From assembly GCF_017741815.1 (NCBI RefSeq), contig NZ_JAGHMF010000036.1, positions 476,177-540,176 of the forward strand: 64,000 nucleotides of DNA, in the 5' to 3' direction. This document shows, piece by piece, positions 24,198 through 33,261 of this stretch; the stretch's first letter is position 1; each line of letters opens with the position of its first letter. The stretch comes from Rhizobium sp. 16-488-2b (GTDB lineage: Bacteria > Pseudomonadota > Alphaproteobacteria > Rhizobiales > Rhizobiaceae). Under the pieces are notes generated by a model. The model was not told the DNA's origin. It worked only from the letters and a program-made list of their open reading frames with translations, and ran no database searches. A program made the position numbers and the translations under genes.

Positions 24198-26138
24198 ATG
24201 TTGCAAAATTGGAAGATTAAGACCAAATTTCTCGTCGCCATCGCTCTGCTGGCGCTCATCTCGTTCTCGGGCTTGATGTATGTCAGCGCCAAGTTCCGCG
24301 ATGCGAACCAAGCCTATACGGGTTTCCTGCAGCATGAGAGCGAAGCGGCGATGCTTGGCGCCCGCGCGGCGGCCGGTATCTGGACGTCCACGACCTGGAT
24401 GGCGCGTCTAATGACCATCGAGCCTGATTCCCCGGCTTTCGATAATGCCGCTGGTCTATTCGCATCGAACTACGATGGTGCCAGGGCGAGACTTGTGCAG
24501 GTGCCCGAACTGGTGCCGAGCCGCAAGGACGCCATTGCCGAACTGCTGGCCGGCAGCGATCAGGTCAGGAACATCGGCGATCAGCTTGTCCAGGCGCGCA
24601 AATCCGGCAATGAAGCGCTGGCGCGGAGCCTGATCGAAAAGGTCGATAGCCTGATGGGTGCCCTGTCGCCAAAGTTCGGTGACAACAACACGGCGCTGAC
24701 GGAGATGCTGAGCAAGGGCGGCCGCGAGCTGTCGGATTCCGTCTTGTCCACTATTCTGAACAGCATAATCGGCCTTGTCGTCGGTATCGCGGCCGCGCTC
24801 GCATTCGCGCTCGTGGTCGCCACCAAGGGCATAACCGCCCCGATGGCGCGGCTGCGCCAACGTATGGTTTCGCTTGCCGAAGGCGAAACGGCCGAGGAGA
24901 TCAACGGCGTCGGCCGTCGTGACGAGATCGGCGATATGGCCGGCGCCGTGGCAATCTTCCGGACCAATGCGCTCGAAACACGGCGTCTCGAACAGGAAGC
25001 CGAAACCAACCGCAACATGAGCGAGAGCGAGAGAGCCGATCGCGAGGCGCAGAAGGCGCGCGAATCCGCCGAGCTTCAAAAGGCCGTCGATGCGCTTGGT
25101 GGCGCTCTGCAGCGCCTGTCCGATGGCGATCTGGCTTGCCACATCGACACGCCGTTCGTGGCTCATCTGGAAACGCTGCGTGCCGACTTCAACAACTCGG
25201 TCACCAAGCTGAACCAGGCCATGCAGGCCGTTGGACACAATGCGCGAGCAATCTCAGGCGGGGCCGAAGAGGTCCGCTCGGCCGCTGACGACCTGGCCAA
25301 GCGCACGGAACAGCAGGCAGCCTCGGTCGAGGAGACCGCGGCTGCGCTCGAAGAGATCACCACAACGGTACGCGATGCGGCCAAGCGCGCCGGCGAAGCG
25401 AGCGACCTCGTCGCCCGCACCCGCACCGGCGCGGAGAAGTCCGGCGAGGTCGTTCGCCAGGCGGTCGATGCCATGCAGCAGATCGAGCGGTCTTCGAGCG
25501 AGATCTCCAACATTATTGGCGTGATCGACGACATCGCTTTCCAGACCAACCTCCTTGCGCTGAACGCAGGCGTCGAGGCTGCGCGTGCGGGCGAGGCCGG
25601 CAAGGGCTTTGCGGTGGTCGCGCAGGAAGTGCGCGAGCTCGCGCAGCGCTCCGCCAAGGCGGCAAAGGAGATCAAGGACCTGATCACCACCTCGGGCCAG
25701 CAGGTTCAATCCGGCGTGACCTTGGTCGGTGAAACGGGCCAGGCGCTAGAAGTCATCGTAAACGAGGTCCAGGAGATCAATCGACATGTTCACGCGATCG
25801 CCGAAGCGACACGCGAGCAGTCGATCGGCCTGCAGGAAATCAACACCGCCGTGAACACAATGGACCAGGGGACGCAGCAGAACGCCGCCATGGTCGAGGA
25901 ATCGAACGCGGCGAGCCACAGCCTGGCAAGCGAAGCGCGCGCGCTCGCAAAGCTTCTGGAGCAGTTCAAGCTCGGTGGCGCTCCGTCGGCACCGGTGTCC
26001 GCGCCAGTTGCTGCCAGCCAGCATTCCCGTCCTGCAGCATCACCCGCACGCCAGCTTGGGAACAGGCTCGCCAAGGCCTTTGGCGGCGGCGGGGCCGCTG
26101 CTGCGGTCCGCCAGGAGCCGGAGTGGTCGGAGTTCTGA
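24198..26138 (+). CDS. Methyl-accepting chemotaxis protein
   Basis: This is a 646-residue chemoreceptor. TM1 spans residues 10-30, a periplasmic four-helix-type sensor follows to about 190, and TM2 is near 195-215. A HAMP domain and a long coiled-coil signalling domain come next, with the conserved hairpin tip around NLLALNAGVEAARAGEAGKG. The C-terminus ends in EWSEF, matching the xWxxF pentapeptide that tethers CheR/CheB methylation enzymes. The start at 24198 is chosen because the 20 upstream in-frame residues are not protein-like. The ligand is unknown; neighbouring sugar genes are suggestive only. Confidence 0.93.
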   Translation: MLQNWKIKTKFLVAIALLALISFSGLMYVSAKFRDANQAYTGFLQHESEAAMLGARAAAGIWTSTTWMARLMTIEPDSPAFDNAAGLFASNYDGARARLVQVPELVPSRKDAIAELLAGSDQVRNIGDQLVQARKSGNEALARSLIEKVDSLMGALSPKFGDNNTALTEMLSKGGRELSDSVLSTILNSIIGLVVGIAAALAFALVVATKGITAPMARLRQRMVSLAEGETAEEINGVGRRDEIGDMAGAVAIFRTNALETRRLEQEAETNRNMSESERADREAQKARESAELQKAVDALGGALQRLSDGDLACHIDTPFVAHLETLRADFNNSVTKLNQAMQAVGHNARAISGGAEEVRSAADDLAKRTEQQAASVEETAAALEEITTTVRDAAKRAGEASDLVARTRTGAEKSGEVVRQAVDAMQQIERSSSEISNIIGVIDDIAFQTNLLALNAGVEAARAGEAGKGFAVVAQEVRELAQRSAKAAKEIKDLITTSGQQVQSGVTLVGETGQALEVIVNEVQEINRHVHAIAEATREQSIGLQEINTAVNTMDQGTQQNAAMVEESNAASHSLASEARALAKLLEQFKLGGAPSAPVSAPVAASQHSRPAASPARQLGNRLAKAFGGGGAAAAVRQEPEWSEF

Positions 26139-26174
26139 GTCTGCCGGTTGTGCAAGGCTTATGCGCCTCAATAA

Positions 26175-26203
26175 AGAGAGCTCGCTTCTGGCGGGCTCTT
26201 TTA
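26175..26203 (+). terminator. Rho-independent terminator after the chemoreceptor gene
   Basis: AGAGCTCGC (26177-26185) pairs with GCGGGCTCT (26191-26199), including one U-G wobble, over a 5-base loop. TTTT follows. Confidence 0.65.
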
Positions 26204-26270
26204 GTATTCGCGGCGAAATTTATGTAAGATTATGCTTACTTATGTCTCGCTGCACGCAAGCCGCCCGGCG

Positions 26271-26558
26271 TCAATGAAGCGTAAGTGTTTCCGGCCGGTG
26301 GGGGTCGCGGAACCGGAATTGCTCGATCAGCGTCATAGCCTGCTGCAGCAGAAATTCCGCGGCCTTGAGGTCCGTGCTCGCCAGCCCGTGGACACTGCTG
26401 CGAATTGTCAGCGCCAGGTCGCCGGAGCTCGCGGCGAAGCCGGCATTGCCCTCGATCAGTGCTTCCTTTGCGCTGGTCTCGAGCGCATCGGCGACGGCGG
26501 CCAAGATGTCCCGCCGCTCGCGGACACTCATCTGGTTGATCGTCTTGGATCCCTTCAT
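26271..26558 (-). CDS. Small hypothetical protein, 95 residues
   Basis: This reading frame starts at ATG 26558 with GGGGAA 7 bases upstream. The product begins MKGSKTINQMSVRERRDIL and is predicted almost wholly helical, with a mildly acidic middle. No signal peptide or membrane segment is seen. I do not recognise a named family. A single gene on the minus strand between the chemoreceptor and an aldo/keto reductase, it has no operon partner. The longer open frame that contains it is mostly antisense to the reductase and not believable. Confidence 0.5.
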   Translation of the reverse strand: MKGSKTINQMSVRERRDILAAVADALETSAKEALIEGNAGFAASSGDLALTIRSSVHGLASTDLKAAEFLLQQAMTLIEQFRFRDPHRPETLTLH

Positions 26559-26876
26559 GGTGGCTTCCCCAAAGGCGCGTGGTGAAAGTGCCTGCTGACA
26601 TTGATGTAGGCGCAATCCACGGTTCATCAATGCGTGTGCCTCTTCCTTTGGATGTCGGATACCGCTCAAACTATCGCCATTCATGAGCTGGAGATATAAA
26701 TTCATGCCGAAATGATGATCTAATATGGGTGCTCCGGTGGTGCTATTTTCGTGGTGTTGAAATGGATCCGGCATGATCAGCCGCTGGGACCGCGGCGTGG
26801 CGCGTGGTTTTCGAGGCCAAGCGGTGGCTGCTGATGCCGGGGAGTAACGGGCGAAGCCGTTCACGAGGAGTATATG
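26559..26876. other. Intergenic region, no gene seen
   Basis: About 318 bases hold the divergent upstream regions of the small protein and the aldo/keto reductase. An AT-rich patch lies near 26690-26730 and a short hairpin (AACGG 26846-26850 with CCGTT 26857-26861) precedes the reductase ribosome binding site. I see no RNA gene or repeat. Confidence 0.6.
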
Positions 26877-27866
26877 ATGCAAAAGCGGACACTTGGAAAA
26901 AGCGGACTTGAGGTCTCTGCCCTCGGCTTTGGCTGCATGGGTCTGAACTTCAGCTACGGCCATGCGCTGAGCACAAAGGACAGCGTCACACTGGTGCGCC
27001 AGGCCGTCGAGCGTGGCGTGACGTTCTTCGACACCGCCGAGGTCTATGGACCCTACACCAACGAAGAGATTGTCGGCGAGGCGCTCCGGCCGATGCGTGA
27101 CCGGGTAGTGATCGCCACGAAGTTCGGCTTCAATATCGTCGATGGCAAAATGGCCGGCGTTAACAGCCGCCCCGAGCAGATCCGCAAGGCGGCCGAGGGC
27201 TCGCTGAAGCGCCTCGATGTCGATGTCATCGACCTGCTCTACCAGCACCGCGTTGACCCCAACGTGCCGATCGAGGACGTCGCCGGCACGGTCAAGGATC
27301 TGATCGCGGAAGGCAAGGTGAAGCATTTCGGCATGTCCGAGCCGGGCGCACAGACGGTCCGCCGCGCCCATGCGGTGCAGCCGGTCGCCGCGCTGCAGAA
27401 CGAATATTCGCTGTGGACGCGCGGGCCGGAGACCAACGGCATTCTCGAAGCCTGCGAGGAGCTTGGCATCGCGCTGGTTGCTTACAGCCCGCTCGGCAAG
27501 GGCTTTCTCACCGGCGCGATGAACAAGGACACGAAGATCGGCGAAGGCGATTTCCGCAAGATGCTGCCGCGCTTCACGCCGGAGGCGATGGAGAAGAACC
27601 AGGCGCTGATCGATCTGCTGAAGCGCATCGCCGAAGACAAGAAGGCGACGCCGGCGCAGATCGCACTGGCATGGCTGCTGGCCCGGAAGCCCTGGATCGT
27701 GCCGATCCCCGGCACGACGAAGCTGCATCGCCTCGACGAAAACCTCGGCGCGGCCGACGTGGCATTGAGCGCCGACGATCTCGCGCAGATCGAGACCGCC
27801 GCAGCCGCCATTCAGGTCGAGGGCGAGCGTTATCCGGAGCAGTTGATGAAGACGACCGGTCTCTAA
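26877..27866 (+). CDS. Aldo/keto reductase
   Basis: This is a 329-residue cytoplasmic NADPH-dependent aldo/keto reductase. Tetrad regions are visible: Asp and Tyr in DTAEVYGPYTNEE, Lys in ATKFGF and His in LYQHRVD. The C-terminal cofactor-binding segment reads PIPGTTKLHRLDENL. Of two adjacent ATGs, 26877 has better spacing (6 bases) from GAGGAG than 26874. The substrate is unknown; relatives reduce assorted aldehydes and ketones. It is monocistronic with its own terminator. Confidence 0.9.
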   Translation: MQKRTLGKSGLEVSALGFGCMGLNFSYGHALSTKDSVTLVRQAVERGVTFFDTAEVYGPYTNEEIVGEALRPMRDRVVIATKFGFNIVDGKMAGVNSRPEQIRKAAEGSLKRLDVDVIDLLYQHRVDPNVPIEDVAGTVKDLIAEGKVKHFGMSEPGAQTVRRAHAVQPVAALQNEYSLWTRGPETNGILEACEELGIALVAYSPLGKGFLTGAMNKDTKIGEGDFRKMLPRFTPEAMEKNQALIDLLKRIAEDKKATPAQIALAWLLARKPWIVPIPGTTKLHRLDENLGAADVALSADDLAQIETAAAAIQVEGERYPEQLMKTTGL

Positions 27867-27891
27867 GATACGAGCCCGGAATTGGAACATG

Positions 27892-27919
27892 AAACGGCGC
27901 GCCTCGGGTGCGCCGTTTT
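27892..27919 (+). terminator. Rho-independent terminator after the aldo/keto reductase gene
   Basis: AAACGGCGC (27892-27900) pairs perfectly with GCGCCGTTT (27910-27918) across a 9-base loop, and the stem runs into TTTT. It may act in both directions because the LysR gene on the other strand ends at 27944. Confidence 0.8.
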
Positions 27920-27943
27920 CGCTTGGTTGGCCGACGTTCGTGG

Positions 27944-28837
27944 CTAGATCCGCTCCACGAGAAAGTCGATCAGAGCCCGGATCCGGCTCGCAAGATGTGG
28001 ATGGCCGGGATAGACGGCGTGGATATGCTCGATATCCTCGGGATTGAACGCTTCCAACACCGGTACCAGCCGCCCTTCGTCGATATGCTCCTGGACGTGA
28101 AAAGCGCCCACCCGGATCAGCCCGACGCCGGCAAGGCACAGATTGCGAATGGTCGGCCCGTTGTTCACTTCGACATTACCATGGACCGCCTTCGAGAAGG
28201 CCTGCCCGGTTGCGGGATCTCGGAACGGCCACTCTTCCCATGTTTGCCGGAAGTTGAAGGTCATGCAGTTGTGCCGGTCGAGATCGACGGGCTTTTCGGG
28301 ATTTCCCATGCGCTTGAGATAGCTAGGGGCCGCCACGACGACGCGCCGGCTGTCCATCAGCTTGCGCGCCTTCAGCGAGGTGTCCCGTAGATTGCCTGAG
28401 CGGATAGCGACATCGGCCCGCTCCTCGACGATATCGATGATCCCATCGGTCAATGAAAGATCGAGCTGGACGCCCGGGTAGCGGGCCAGGAACTCCGGCA
28501 CCAGCGGGACGACATGGCTAATCCCGAAGGCGACTGAGGCGCTCACCCGTAGCCGTCCGCGCGGCGCGGCTTCGCCGCCTGTCGAGACGATCTGCTCTGC
28601 TTCCTTGATGTCTTCGAGAATGCGCTGCGCGCGCTCAAGATAGACCTCGCCCTCCGGCGTGAGCTGCAGGCTGCGCGTGGTTCGGACGATAAGGCGGGTC
28701 TTCAAGCGTTCTTCCAGCCGGCTCACCAGCTTGCTGACCGCCGAAGGCGACATGCGCAGCAGGCGGCCGGCTGCCGAAAAGCTCTGCAGCTTCGCCGTAT
28801 GCACGAAGACTTCCATCTCGCCGACGGTGTTATCCAC
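27944..28837 (-). CDS. LysR-family transcriptional regulator
   Basis: This is a 297-residue LysR regulator of the subgroup resembling DmlR/AaeR. The N-terminal helix-turn-helix includes FSAAGRLLRMSPSAVSKLVSRLE, with an effector domain after about residue 90. The start is GTG 28837, placed 6 bases after AGGAG; an in-frame ATG at 28858 lacks a ribosome binding site. It is divergent from an MFS exporter and an aldo/keto reductase, a common arrangement for a regulator and its target. Confidence 0.9.
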   Translation of the reverse strand: MDNTVGEMEVFVHTAKLQSFSAAGRLLRMSPSAVSKLVSRLEERLKTRLIVRTTRSLQLTPEGEVYLERAQRILEDIKEAEQIVSTGGEAAPRGRLRVSASVAFGISHVVPLVPEFLARYPGVQLDLSLTDGIIDIVEERADVAIRSGNLRDTSLKARKLMDSRRVVVAAPSYLKRMGNPEKPVDLDRHNCMTFNFRQTWEEWPFRDPATGQAFSKAVHGNVEVNNGPTIRNLCLAGVGLIRVGAFHVQEHIDEGRLVPVLEAFNPEDIEHIHAVYPGHPHLASRIRALIDFLVERI

Positions 28838-28849
28838 TGCTCGCTCCTG

Positions 28850-28862
28850 TGAATTCAATTCA
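28850..28862. promoter_or_regulatory. Candidate LysR-type operator (T-N11-A)
   Basis: TGAATTCAATTCA has inverted arms TGAAT/ATTCA and fits the T-N11-A pattern of LysR sites. It lies just upstream of the regulator start in the region shared with the MFS gene. A second dyad, TTATCGCGATAA, is at 28887-28898. Confidence 0.4.
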
Positions 28863-28967
28863 TAACTATTGAGGCAATGTAGCTGCTTATCGCGATAATG
28901 TCAGTGGTCCATATTCCAGCCATCCCAAATCGCCACTTGTCCGGCATCGCCACTGGATGGATTCACA

Positions 28968-30161
28968 ATGCCCCTTGCCCTGTTTGCCCTAACGGTCGCG
29001 GCTTACGCGATCGGCACGACGGAGTTCGTCATCGTCGGGCTCTTGCCCACCGTTGCCAATGATCTCAATATCGATCTGCCGCTCGCCGGCCTGATTGTCA
29101 GCGTTTACGCGCTCGGCGTCACATTCGGCGCGCCGATCCTGACCGCGCTGACCGGTCGCCTCGATCGCAAGCTGCTGCTTCTCGGTCTCATGGCCCTCTT
29201 TATCCTCGGCAATACGATGGCGGCGCTCAGCCCGGGCTACGCGCCTCTGCTTGTCGCCCGCGTTCTCTCCGCCTTCGCCCATGGCGTCTTCTTCTCGGTC
29301 GGCTCGACGATTGCCGCCGATCTTGTTCCAGAAAACAAGCGCGCCTCGGCGATCGCCATGATGTTCATGGGCCTGACGGTCGCGATCGTCACCGGCGTTC
29401 CCCTAGGCACGCTCATCGGCCAGACATTCGGCTGGCGCGCGACATTCGTGGCCGTCGCCGGCCTCGGTGTCCTTGCCTTCGTGGGTCTCTGGATACTCCT
29501 GCCGGCAAACCTCAAGAAGGCGCCGGCGGCAACGATCGGCGAGCAGGTCAAGGTTCTCGGCAGCGGCCGTCTGCTGATCGTCTTCGCCATGACCGCTCTC
29601 GGTTACGGCGGCACTTTCGTCACCTTCACCTTCCTGGCCTCTATCCTCGAGCAGGTCACCGGCTTCCAGGCCTCGGCCGTCAGTCTGATCCTGGTGCTCT
29701 ATGGCATCGCGATCGCCATCGGCAACATCGCCGGCGGACGTCTGGCCAACCGCGATCCGATCAAGGCTCTGGCCTGGCTTTTCACCGCGCAGGCCGTAGT
29801 GCTCGCCATCTTCAGCTTCACAGCGGTGTCGCCATGGCTGACGATCCCGACGCTGGCCGCCCTTGGTTTCCTATCCTTTGCAAATGTGCCCGGCCTCCAG
29901 ATTTATGTCGTGCAGCTTGCCGGCGTGGTTCGCCCGGCAGCGGTCGATGTCGCCTCGGCCTTGAACATCGCCGCCTTCAATCTCGGCATCGCGGCGGGCG
30001 CCTGGGTCGGCGGCATCGTGGTTGCCTCGTCGCTCGGCCTTGGGGCCACGCCATGGGTCGGCGCCATCTTCGTCATCGGCGCGCTTGTTCTCACGCTCTG
30101 GAGCGGCTCGCTCGACCGCCGGACGCTTGCTTCAACCAAGACCGCCGCTTCCGCGGCCTGA
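28968..30161 (+). CDS. MFS transporter, DHA1 drug/sugar efflux type
   Basis: This is a 397-residue inner-membrane protein with 12 predicted transmembrane helices. It begins ALFALTVAAYAIGTTEFVIVG, which is characteristic of the AraJ/YdhP/chloramphenicol-resistance group of DHA1 exporters. The motif-A-like loop between TM2 and TM3 reads GRLDRK. It is divergent from the LysR gene and 22 bases ahead of the second aldo/keto reductase, likely one operon. Substrate unknown. Confidence 0.92.
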   Translation: MPLALFALTVAAYAIGTTEFVIVGLLPTVANDLNIDLPLAGLIVSVYALGVTFGAPILTALTGRLDRKLLLLGLMALFILGNTMAALSPGYAPLLVARVLSAFAHGVFFSVGSTIAADLVPENKRASAIAMMFMGLTVAIVTGVPLGTLIGQTFGWRATFVAVAGLGVLAFVGLWILLPANLKKAPAATIGEQVKVLGSGRLLIVFAMTALGYGGTFVTFTFLASILEQVTGFQASAVSLILVLYGIAIAIGNIAGGRLANRDPIKALAWLFTAQAVVLAIFSFTAVSPWLTIPTLAALGFLSFANVPGLQIYVVQLAGVVRPAAVDVASALNIAAFNLGIAAGAWVGGIVVASSLGLGATPWVGAIFVIGALVLTLWSGSLDRRTLASTKTAASAA

Positions 30162-30183
30162 TATGATCGAAAGGAAAACCCTC

Positions 30184-31014
30184 ATGAAACTCGTCAACGC
30201 CAATGGCGCGTCCATCCCGGCGCTCGGATTCGGCACGTTCCGCATGGAAGCCGCCGATACCGAACGGATGGTCTCTCATGTGCTGAAGACCGGCTACCGC
30301 CACGTCGATACCGCGCAGATCTATGGCAACGAAGCTGCCGTAGGGCAGGGTATCGCGTCGTCGGGCGTGGCCCGCGCCGACATCTTTCTCACCACGAAGG
30401 TGTGGGTCGCGAACTATGAGCGCAACGCTTTCCTGGCCTCGGTCGATGAAAGCCTGTCCAAGCTCAAGACCGATTACGTCGATCTCCTGCTGCTGCATTG
30501 GCCGAACACCGCCGTTAGCCTGGAAGAGCAGATCGCCTCGCTGAACGAAGTCGCCAAGGCAGGCAAGGCACGCCACATCGGCGTCTCCAATTTCAACACG
30601 ACGTTGATGAAAAATGCCGCGCGCCTGAGCGAACGGCCGCTCGCAAACAATCAGGTCGAGTATCATCCTTATCTCGATCAGCGTCCGGTCATCGAGGCGG
30701 CGCGCGAGCTGGGCATGTCGCTCACTGCCTATTACGCAATGGCCGATGGCAAGGTTCTGAGCGATCCTGCCCTCAGCGACATCGCGGCCGCGCATGGCCG
30801 CTCGATCGCGCAGATCGTGCTTCGCTGGATCGTCCAGCAGGGCTTCGTCACGCTGTCGAAGACGGTCTCGGAGACCCGCGCTGCTGAGAACGCCGCGATC
30901 TTCGATTTCGCCCTGAGCGATGAAGACATGGCGCGCATCCACGCGCTTGCTCAGGCCGACGGCCGCATCGTCAGCCCCGACGGTCTGGCACCTGAATGGG
31001 ATCCAGCAGCCTAA
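30184..31014 (+). CDS. Aldo/keto reductase, 2,5-diketo-D-gluconate reductase type
   Basis: This is a 276-residue aldo/keto reductase close in layout to DkgA/DkgB. Tetrad segments are VDTAQIYGNE (Asp, Tyr), TTKVW (Lys) and LLLHWPN (His). The start at 30184 follows GAAAGGAAAA; an upstream open extension overlaps the MFS gene and is not protein-like. It is probably co-transcribed with the exporter. Members reduce diketogluconate, methylglyoxal and other carbonyls; the substrate here is open. Confidence 0.9.
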   Translation: MKLVNANGASIPALGFGTFRMEAADTERMVSHVLKTGYRHVDTAQIYGNEAAVGQGIASSGVARADIFLTTKVWVANYERNAFLASVDESLSKLKTDYVDLLLLHWPNTAVSLEEQIASLNEVAKAGKARHIGVSNFNTTLMKNAARLSERPLANNQVEYHPYLDQRPVIEAARELGMSLTAYYAMADGKVLSDPALSDIAAAHGRSIAQIVLRWIVQQGFVTLSKTVSETRAAENAAIFDFALSDEDMARIHALAQADGRIVSPDGLAPEWDPAA

Positions 31015-31025
31015 TATGGACGCTT

Positions 31026-31074
31026 TGCCCGCCCGATCTCGCGATTGTGATGGCCTTGCGACATTGGGCGGGCA
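31026..31074. other. Long-loop inverted repeat upstream of pqqA
   Basis: TGCCCGCCC (31026-31034) and GGGCGGGCA (31066-31074) form a perfect 9-bp stem with a 31-base loop, just after the aldo/keto reductase stop. There is no T-run. It may end the upstream operon or serve as a regulatory dyad for pqq; function is unknown. Confidence 0.35.
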
Positions 31075-31159
31075 GCCATGCTGAAAACGCTATTGCAGTG
31101 CAGCATGAGTGGGCCTAGGTGAACCCTTGTAAGATAAACCAGCATGAATGGAGACACAC

Positions 31160-31255
31160 ATGTCTTGGCACGCCCCTAAGTTCATCGAAGTCAGCTGCGG
31201 TATGGAAATCAACCGTTACGCTCCTGCCGATGGCAACGAACCGATCCTTTTCTAA
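31160..31255 (+). CDS. pqqA: PqqA, precursor peptide of pyrroloquinoline quinone
   Basis: This is a 31-residue ribosomal peptide that supplies the Glu and Tyr cross-linked to build PQQ. The core reads EINRYAP, giving the required Glu-x3-Tyr spacing at residues 16 and 20. GGAGA lies 6 bases upstream of the ATG. It is the first gene of the pqqABCDE series, 45 bases before pqqB. Confidence 0.95.
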   Translation: MSWHAPKFIEVSCGMEINRYAPADGNEPILF

Positions 31256-31299
31256 GGTCGGCTAAACCCAATTTGACTTGTAATGTTTGAGGTCCGCGC

Positions 31300-32223
31300 G
31301 TGACAGATTCATCTGGCTTTCGCGGTCTGGTTCTTGGGGCCGCCGCGGGCGGCGGCCTTCCGCAATGGAATTGCGGTTGCCAGAATTGCCGCCTTGCGCG
31401 CGATCCGGCATCCGGTGTCAGGCCACAATCGCAATCATCGCTCGCCGTCAGTCTCGATGGCCATAGCTGGGCGGTTTTAAACGCTTCTCCCGATATCAGG
31501 CAGCAGATCATCGACAATAGCGCGCTGCATCCCAAGGCGCTGCGCGACAGTCCGATCAAGAGCGTGCTGATCACCAATGGCGATATCGACCACCTGGCCG
31601 GCCTGTTGATCCTGCGTGAAAAGCAGCCGCTGGACATCTTCGTGACGGCGGCGATCGCCGAGATCATCGACGACAATCCCGTCTTCCGCGCGCTTGATCC
31701 CGCCTTTGTAAAGCGCCACGCAATAACGCTCGAGCAGCCGTTTTGGCTGCTCCCGGGCGTCGAGGCCCGGTTGTTTGCTGTCCCCGGCAAGGTGCCGCTG
31801 TTCATGGAAAATGGCGAACCCGAGCTTCAGCTGGAAGGCGAGCAGACTGTTGGTGTCGAACTGATCGGCGAGGGCAAGCGCGTCTATTACATTCCGGGCT
31901 GCGCCCATATCAGCGATGACCTCATCGCACGGATCGACGCCGCCGACGCCTTGTTTTTCGATGGCACCGTGTTCACCGCCGACGAGATGATCACGCTTGG
32001 CGTCGGCCAAAAGACCGGGCAGCGCATGGGCCATATGGCGATCAGCGGGCCCGATGGCAGCTTCGCCACTCTGTCGAAGCTCGATATCGCCAAGAAAATC
32101 TACGTCCACATCAACAACACCAATCCGATCTGGCGGGCCGGGCCCGAGCGCGACATGCTCGAGGCGAGCGGCTTCCAGATTGGCCATGACGGCATGGAGA
32201 TCGACTTTGACGCAAACACCTGA
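31300..32223 (+). CDS. pqqB: PqqB, PQQ biosynthesis metallo-beta-lactamase-fold protein
   Basis: This is a 307-residue metallo-beta-lactamase-fold protein with the PqqB N-terminal signature GAAAGGGLPQWNC (about residues 11-23). The metal-binding loop is altered to TNGDIDHLAG as in the family. It starts at GTG 31300. PqqB is implicated in tyrosine hydroxylation of the precursor. Length is the family norm and its end overlaps pqqC. Confidence 0.95.
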   Translation: MTDSSGFRGLVLGAAAGGGLPQWNCGCQNCRLARDPASGVRPQSQSSLAVSLDGHSWAVLNASPDIRQQIIDNSALHPKALRDSPIKSVLITNGDIDHLAGLLILREKQPLDIFVTAAIAEIIDDNPVFRALDPAFVKRHAITLEQPFWLLPGVEARLFAVPGKVPLFMENGEPELQLEGEQTVGVELIGEGKRVYYIPGCAHISDDLIARIDAADALFFDGTVFTADEMITLGVGQKTGQRMGHMAISGPDGSFATLSKLDIAKKIYVHINNTNPIWRAGPERDMLEASGFQIGHDGMEIDFDANT

Positions 32224-32968
32224 CCGGCAGGCATTCGAAGCGCGGCTGATGGCGATCGGCGCGGATCGGTATCACGACAAGCACCCGTTCCACAAAATGC
32301 TGCATGGCGGCCAGTGCACCATGACGCAGGTACGTGCCTGGGTGATCAACCGCTATTGCTACCAGAGCCATATCCCGATGAAGGACGCCGCCTTCATGTC
32401 GCGTCTCACGGACGCCGACATGCGGCGCGCCTGGCGATCCCGCATCGAGGATCACGATGGCGGCCTCACCGAAGGTGGAGGCATCCGCCGCTGGCTGAAG
32501 CTCGCCGAAGCCGTCGGCCTCGATCCTGATTATGTGGCCTCCGGTCGCGGCATCCTGCCCGCGACGCGCTTTGCCGTCGAAGCCTATGTTCATTTCGTTC
32601 GCGAGAAGCCGCTGCTTGAGGCCGTCGCGTCATCGCTAACGGAGCTTTTCGCGCCGAAGATCCATGCCGATCGTATCGCCGGGCTGTTGCAGCACTACGC
32701 TTTTGCCGACGATCAGGCGCTTTCCTATTTCCGCCAGCGTTTGAACGAGGCACCCGTCGATGTTGCCTTCGGCCTTGCCTATGTGCTCGACAACGCGAAC
32801 ACGGTGGAAAAGCAGGATGCGGCGGCGGCCGCATTGACGTTCAAGACCGAGGTGTTGTGGGCGCAGCTCGATGCGCTACATTTCGCCTATGTTACGCCGG
32901 GCCTGATCCCGCCGGGTGGCTGGAATGGTCGCGAGGGCGTAATCGGCGAGCTCGAGGAGATCGCGTGA
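32207..32968 (+). CDS. pqqC: PqqC, pyrroloquinoline-quinone synthase
   Basis: This is a 253-residue oxidase that catalyses the last ring closure and eight-electron oxidation to PQQ. Typical segments include HPFHKMLHGG, RYCYQSHIPMKDA and the Glu-Asp-His region IEDHDG. The probable start is TTG 32207 with GGAG 7 bases upstream, overlapping the pqqB end. An ATG at 32186 in the same frame lacks a ribosome binding site. The stop overlaps the pqqD start. Confidence 0.94.
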   Translation: MTQTPDRQAFEARLMAIGADRYHDKHPFHKMLHGGQCTMTQVRAWVINRYCYQSHIPMKDAAFMSRLTDADMRRAWRSRIEDHDGGLTEGGGIRRWLKLAEAVGLDPDYVASGRGILPATRFAVEAYVHFVREKPLLEAVASSLTELFAPKIHADRIAGLLQHYAFADDQALSYFRQRLNEAPVDVAFGLAYVLDNANTVEKQDAAAAALTFKTEVLWAQLDALHFAYVTPGLIPPGGWNGREGVIGELEEIA

Positions 32969-33261
32969 TGAGCGAAGATACGGTCGCGATAACCGGCAGC
33001 ATGGTCGTCAAGCTGGCCCGTGGCGTGCGTTTGCGCCACGATCCGGTGCGCGGGCAGACCGTTCTGCTCGCACCCGAACTCGCGATGGCGGTGGATGAGA
33101 TCGCCGTGAAGATCATCGAAGCGCTCGATGGCGAAAGAAATCTCGACACGATTGCCGACGACTTCGCCGCCGAATTCCAGGCACCGCGCGAGCAGATCGC
33201 GACCGATGTCCTGGCGTTCATCCGCGAACTCGCCAATCGTCGCATGTTGCAGGTGCTGTGA
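32968..33261 (+). CDS. pqqD: PqqD, peptide chaperone for PqqE
   Basis: This is a 97-residue RiPP recognition element that binds PqqA and presents it to PqqE. The segment LARGVRLRHDPVRGQTVLLAPE is typical of the family (residues about 14-35). Start and stop overlap pqqC and pqqE by one base each, showing tight translational coupling. Confidence 0.94.
   Translation: MSEDTVAITGSMVVKLARGVRLRHDPVRGQTVLLAPELAMAVDEIAVKIIEALDGERNLDTIADDFAAEFQAPREQIATDVLAFIRELANRRMLQVL

Noticed and set aside
26271..28139. A 622-codon minus-strand frame running from the aldo/keto reductase region to 26271
   Set aside because: Most of it is antisense to the aldo/keto reductase and LysR end. Only the last 95 codons, with their own ribosome binding site, look like a gene.
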